Assembly: GCF_008271805.1 (NCBI RefSeq) | Contig: NZ_VSRY01000014.1 | Coordinates: 28,635-92,634 of the forward strand | Direction of reading: 5' to 3' | DNA from: Streptomyces sp. TRM49041 | Lineage (GTDB): Bacteria > Actinomycetota > Actinomycetes > Streptomycetales > Streptomycetaceae | DNA: 64,000 nucleotides | Shown here: positions 61,986-64,000 of the stretch, piece by piece | Layout: every line of letters starts with the position of its first letter | Position numbering within the stretch: the first letter of the stretch is position 1 | Position numbers and translations under genes: made by a program | Notes under the pieces: generated by a model | Seen by the model: only the letters and a program-made list of their open reading frames with translations | Database searches by the model: none | Told to the model about the DNA's origin: nothing

Positions 61986-62996
61986 GTGGACATCGATGTG
62001 AAGCTTCTCAAGGGCTTGGCACAAGAGAAGGAGATCCCCTTCGAGCTGCTGGTCGAGGCGATCGAATCGGCCCTCCTCATCGCCTACCACCGCACCGAGG
62101 GAGCCCGCCGTCACGCCCGTGCCGTGCTGGACCGGCAGACCGGCCATGTGACGGTGTGGGCGAAGGAGGACCCCGCCGACCTGGAGGAGGGGCAGGAGCC
62201 CAAGGAGTTCGACGACACCCCGTCGGATTTCGGCCGTATCGCGGCGACGACCGCCCGCCAGGTCATCCAGCAGCGGCTGCGCGACGCCGAGAACGACGTG
62301 ACGTTCGGCGAGTACGCCCGCCGCGAGGGCGATGTCGTCGCCGGTGTGGTGCAGCAGGGCAAGGACCCCAAGAACGTCCTGGTCAAGCTGGACGACAAGC
62401 TGGAGGCCATCCTCCCGGTCCAGGAACAGGTGCCGGGCGAGGACTACTCCCACGGCCTGCGCCTCCGTACGTATGTCGTACGCGTCGCCAAGGGTGTGCG
62501 CGGCCCGTCCGTCACTCTTTCGCGTACGCATCCCAATCTGGTGAAGAAGCTCTTCGCGCTCGAGGTCCCGGAGATCGCCGACGGTTCCGTCGAGATCGCC
62601 GCCATCGCCCGCGAGGCCGGTCACCGTACGAAGATCGCCGTCCGGTCCACCCGCTCCGGGCTGAACGCCAAGGGCGCCTGCATCGGCCCGATGGGCGGCC
62701 GTGTCCGGAACGTCATGGCCGAGCTGCTCGGCGAGAAGATCGACATCGTGGACTGGTCGGACGACCCGGCCGAGATGGTGGCGAACGCGCTCTCGCCGGC
62801 GCGGGTCTCCAAGGTCGAGATCGTGGACCTCGCCGCCCGCTCCGCGCGGGTGACCGTGCCGGACTACCAGCTGTCCCTGGCGATCGGCAAGGAGGGCCAG
62901 AACGCCCGCCTCGCCGCCCGCCTCACCGGCTGGCGCATCGACATCCGCCCGGACACCGAGCAGCCCGCGCCCGCCACGCCCGACGACGCCTCCTGA
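61986..62996 (+). CDS. nusA: Transcription termination/antitermination factor NusA
   Basis: A 336-residue RNA polymerase-binding factor that controls pausing, termination and rRNA antitermination. The N-terminal domain is [40 protein letters not shown]. The S1 domain ([24 protein letters not shown]) and the two KH domains follow, with [32 protein letters not shown] and [23 protein letters not shown]. The acidic C-terminal repeats of proteobacteria are absent, as usual in actinobacteria. GTG 61986 is 2 bases after the rimP stop. Confidence 0.97.
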   Translation: MDIDVKLLKGLAQEKEIPFELLVEAIESALLIAYHRTEGARRHARAVLDRQTGHVTVWAKEDPADLEEGQEPKEFDDTPSDFGRIAATTARQVIQQRLRDAENDVTFGEYARREGDVVAGVVQQGKDPKNVLVKLDDKLEAILPVQEQVPGEDYSHGLRLRTYVVRVAKGVRGPSVTLSRTHPNLVKKLFALEVPEIADGSVEIAAIAREAGHRTKIAVRSTRSGLNAKGACIGPMGGRVRNVMAELLGEKIDIVDWSDDPAEMVANALSPARVSKVEIVDLAARSARVTVPDYQLSLAIGKEGQNARLAARLTGWRIDIRPDTEQPAPATPDDAS

Positions 62997-63196
62997 CCAC
63001 CCGCCGCCCGGAAAAGTCGCGCGACCGGACCGGGGGCGGCCGGGCACACTGGGCGGAGCTGGGAATAGTCCCGGCCGCGGTCACGTTGGGGACGGCGATG
63101 CCGGCGATGCCTCGACGGGGATGGCGGGATTACGACAACAACCGTTCGATTTTTGCCCCAAAGGGGTGAGGTCGGTGCGGGGAGGTAGACTTAAGC

Positions 63197-63475
63197 GTGT
63201 CTGGCCGGACGCATGCCCGCGCATGCCCTGAGCGAACCTGTGTGGGATGCCGGGAGCGGGCGGCCAAGAGCGATCTGCTGCGGATCGTGGCGATCGAGGG
63301 CACCTGTGCCCCCGATCCACGCGGTACGCTGCCCGGTCGGGGTGCCTATGTGCATCCCGTCCCGTCCTGTCTCGATCTGGCGGTCCGCCGCCGGGCGTTT
63401 CCCCGGTCCCTCCGGGTCCAGGGTCCGCTCGACACCGCGGATGTCCGTTTTCACGTCGAGCAGGCGAAACCGTAA
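63197..63475 (+). CDS. YlxR family (DUF448) RNA-binding protein
   Basis: A 92-residue protein of the YlxR family, a small nucleic-acid-binding fold usually encoded between nusA and infB. The signature is ERTCVGCRERAAKSDLLRIV, then GRGAYVHPVPSCLDLAVRRRAFPRSLRV. GTG 63197 is used; TAGACT (63186-63191) just upstream is -10-like, so a promoter giving a leaderless message is possible. The 200 bases between nusA and this gene show only a short CCCC-AAA-GGGG hairpin near 63155. infB follows after 152 bases. Confidence 0.9.
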   Translation: MSGRTHARACPERTCVGCRERAAKSDLLRIVAIEGTCAPDPRGTLPGRGAYVHPVPSCLDLAVRRRAFPRSLRVQGPLDTADVRFHVEQAKP

Positions 63476-63544
63476 GAAAGAAGTACGGCACGGGGTGAAC
63501 CCGTGCGGTCAGGTACCTCGCGAGTTGGAAGTAGGTCGAGATTG

Positions 63545-63577
63545 CGATGAGCACTCGATGAGTACGCGATGAGTACG
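63545..63577 (+). repeat. Three tandem 11-bp repeats before infB
   Basis: CGATGAGCACT, CGATGAGTACG and CGATGAGTACG lie head to tail in the ylxR-infB gap, 51 bases before the infB start. Each unit contains ATGAG. They may be a translational or slippage-prone element of the infB leader. Confidence 0.8.
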
Positions 63578-63627
63578 CCCATGAAGTAGCGACGGTCCGG
63601 CGGTAACCCGGACCTAAAAGGAGCGAA

Positions 63628-64000
63628 GTGGCTAAGGTCCGGGTATACGAACTCGCCAAGGAGTTCGGTGTGGAGAGCAAGGTCGTCATGGCCAAGCTCC
63701 AGGAACTCGGTGAATTCGTCCGTTCGGCGTCTTCGACCATCGAGGCGCCGGTTGTTCGTAAGCTGACCGACGCTTTGCAGGGACCCGGCGGCACCGCCGG
63801 CAAGTCCGCTGCCAAGCCCGGCGCGCCCCGCAAGGCCGCGCCCGCCGCCCCCGCCAAGCGCGCGGGTGGCACCACCCCTACGTCTGCCAAGCCCGCCGCG
63901 CCCTCCCCGGCGCAGGCGGCCCGTCCGGCTGCCCCGAAGCCCGGCGCTCCCGCGCCGAAGCCCGCGGCCGCCGAGAAGCCCGCGACGCCGGCCGCAGGCC
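63628..64000 (+). CDS. infB: Translation initiation factor IF-2, N-terminal part (runs off the window)
   Basis: The first 124 codons of IF-2, the GTPase that brings initiator tRNA to the 30S subunit. GTG 63628 has AAAAGGAG 5 bases upstream and gives [20 protein letters not shown], then [26 protein letters not shown], the conserved IF2-N domain. The rest is the start of the long Ala/Pro/Lys-rich disordered linker typical of actinobacterial IF-2. The GTPase domain lies beyond the window. It is the last gene of the rimP-nusA-ylxR-infB group seen here. Confidence 0.97.
   Translation, partial: MAKVRVYELAKEFGVESKVVMAKLQELGEFVRSASSTIEAPVVRKLTDALQGPGGTAGKSAAKPGAPRKAAPAAPAKRAGGTTPTSAKPAAPSPAQAARPAAPKPGAPAPKPAAAEKPATPAAG

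Overview
The window is a very GC-rich actinobacterial chromosome segment, almost certainly from a Streptomyces. Third codon positions are nearly all G or C, GTG starts and 1-4 base start/stop overlaps are common, and an intact sporulation sigma factor gene whiG is present. The gene order (signal peptidase, Nudix, DUF2469, YraN, ComM-like, DprA, WhiG, rpsB-tsf-pyrH-frr-cdsA, rlmN, polyamine/GABA genes, dxr-rseP-ispG, proS, rimP-nusA-ylxR-infB) is the conserved Streptomyces core arrangement. I see no insertion sequence, integrase, phage module, CRISPR array, tRNA or rRNA gene.

Layout. 1-4.7 kb: end of a type I signal peptidase, a Nudix hydrolase, DUF2469, and a yraN-comM-dprA DNA-processing group. 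4.9-7.0 kb: whiG, a TetR regulator and a convergent secreted M23 peptidase whose reading frame never closes before it runs into its neighbours. 7.1-13.1 kb: translation and nucleotide/lipid genes (rpsB, tsf, pyrH, frr, cdsA, rlmN) with striking hairpins and DnaA-box-like motifs between them. 13.1-17.2 kb: a TPP riboswitch followed by a thiamine-type ABC importer (thiBPQ). 17.2-19.8 kb: a two-gene ABC transporter with a degenerate signature motif and a poorly preserved downstream ORF.

20-47 kb is mainly amine catabolism. It holds an Lrp regulator with a class III transaminase and a divergent aldehyde dehydrogenase; a second aldehyde dehydrogenase with potD/potA/potB/potC and a FAD-dependent amine oxidase; gabT; a PucR regulator; a DMT exporter; and a third aldehyde dehydrogenase. 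Together they could import putrescine or spermidine, deaminate it to aminoaldehydes, oxidise these to GABA, and pass GABA through succinic semialdehyde to succinate. Interspersed are a ketosynthase with a replaced catalytic His, a glycerophosphodiesterase, adenosine deaminase, two DUF4190 membrane proteins, a NADAR protein, a PAP2 phosphatase and a large FtsK/TraG-like ATPase.

47-64 kb: an acyl-CoA dehydrogenase, a divergent EPSP synthase, the dxr-rseP-ispG group (two isoprenoid enzymes around a site-2 protease), two acetyltransferases, proS, a slipin, an apparently dead aminoglycoside-kinase-like protein, a lipoprotein/mini-ORF/ferritin-like trio that looks like a local duplication, and the rimP-nusA-ylxR-infB operon, with infB running off the end.

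Most of the window is ordinary core genome. The points I rate highest are the paired DnaA-box palindrome and related motifs, the His-to-Gln ketosynthase, the catalytically dead APH-family protein, the coupled duplicated mini-ORF, the possible attenuator before pyrH, and the lost stop codon of the M23 peptidase gene. All function statements are by recognition of motifs and family resemblance; no search was run.
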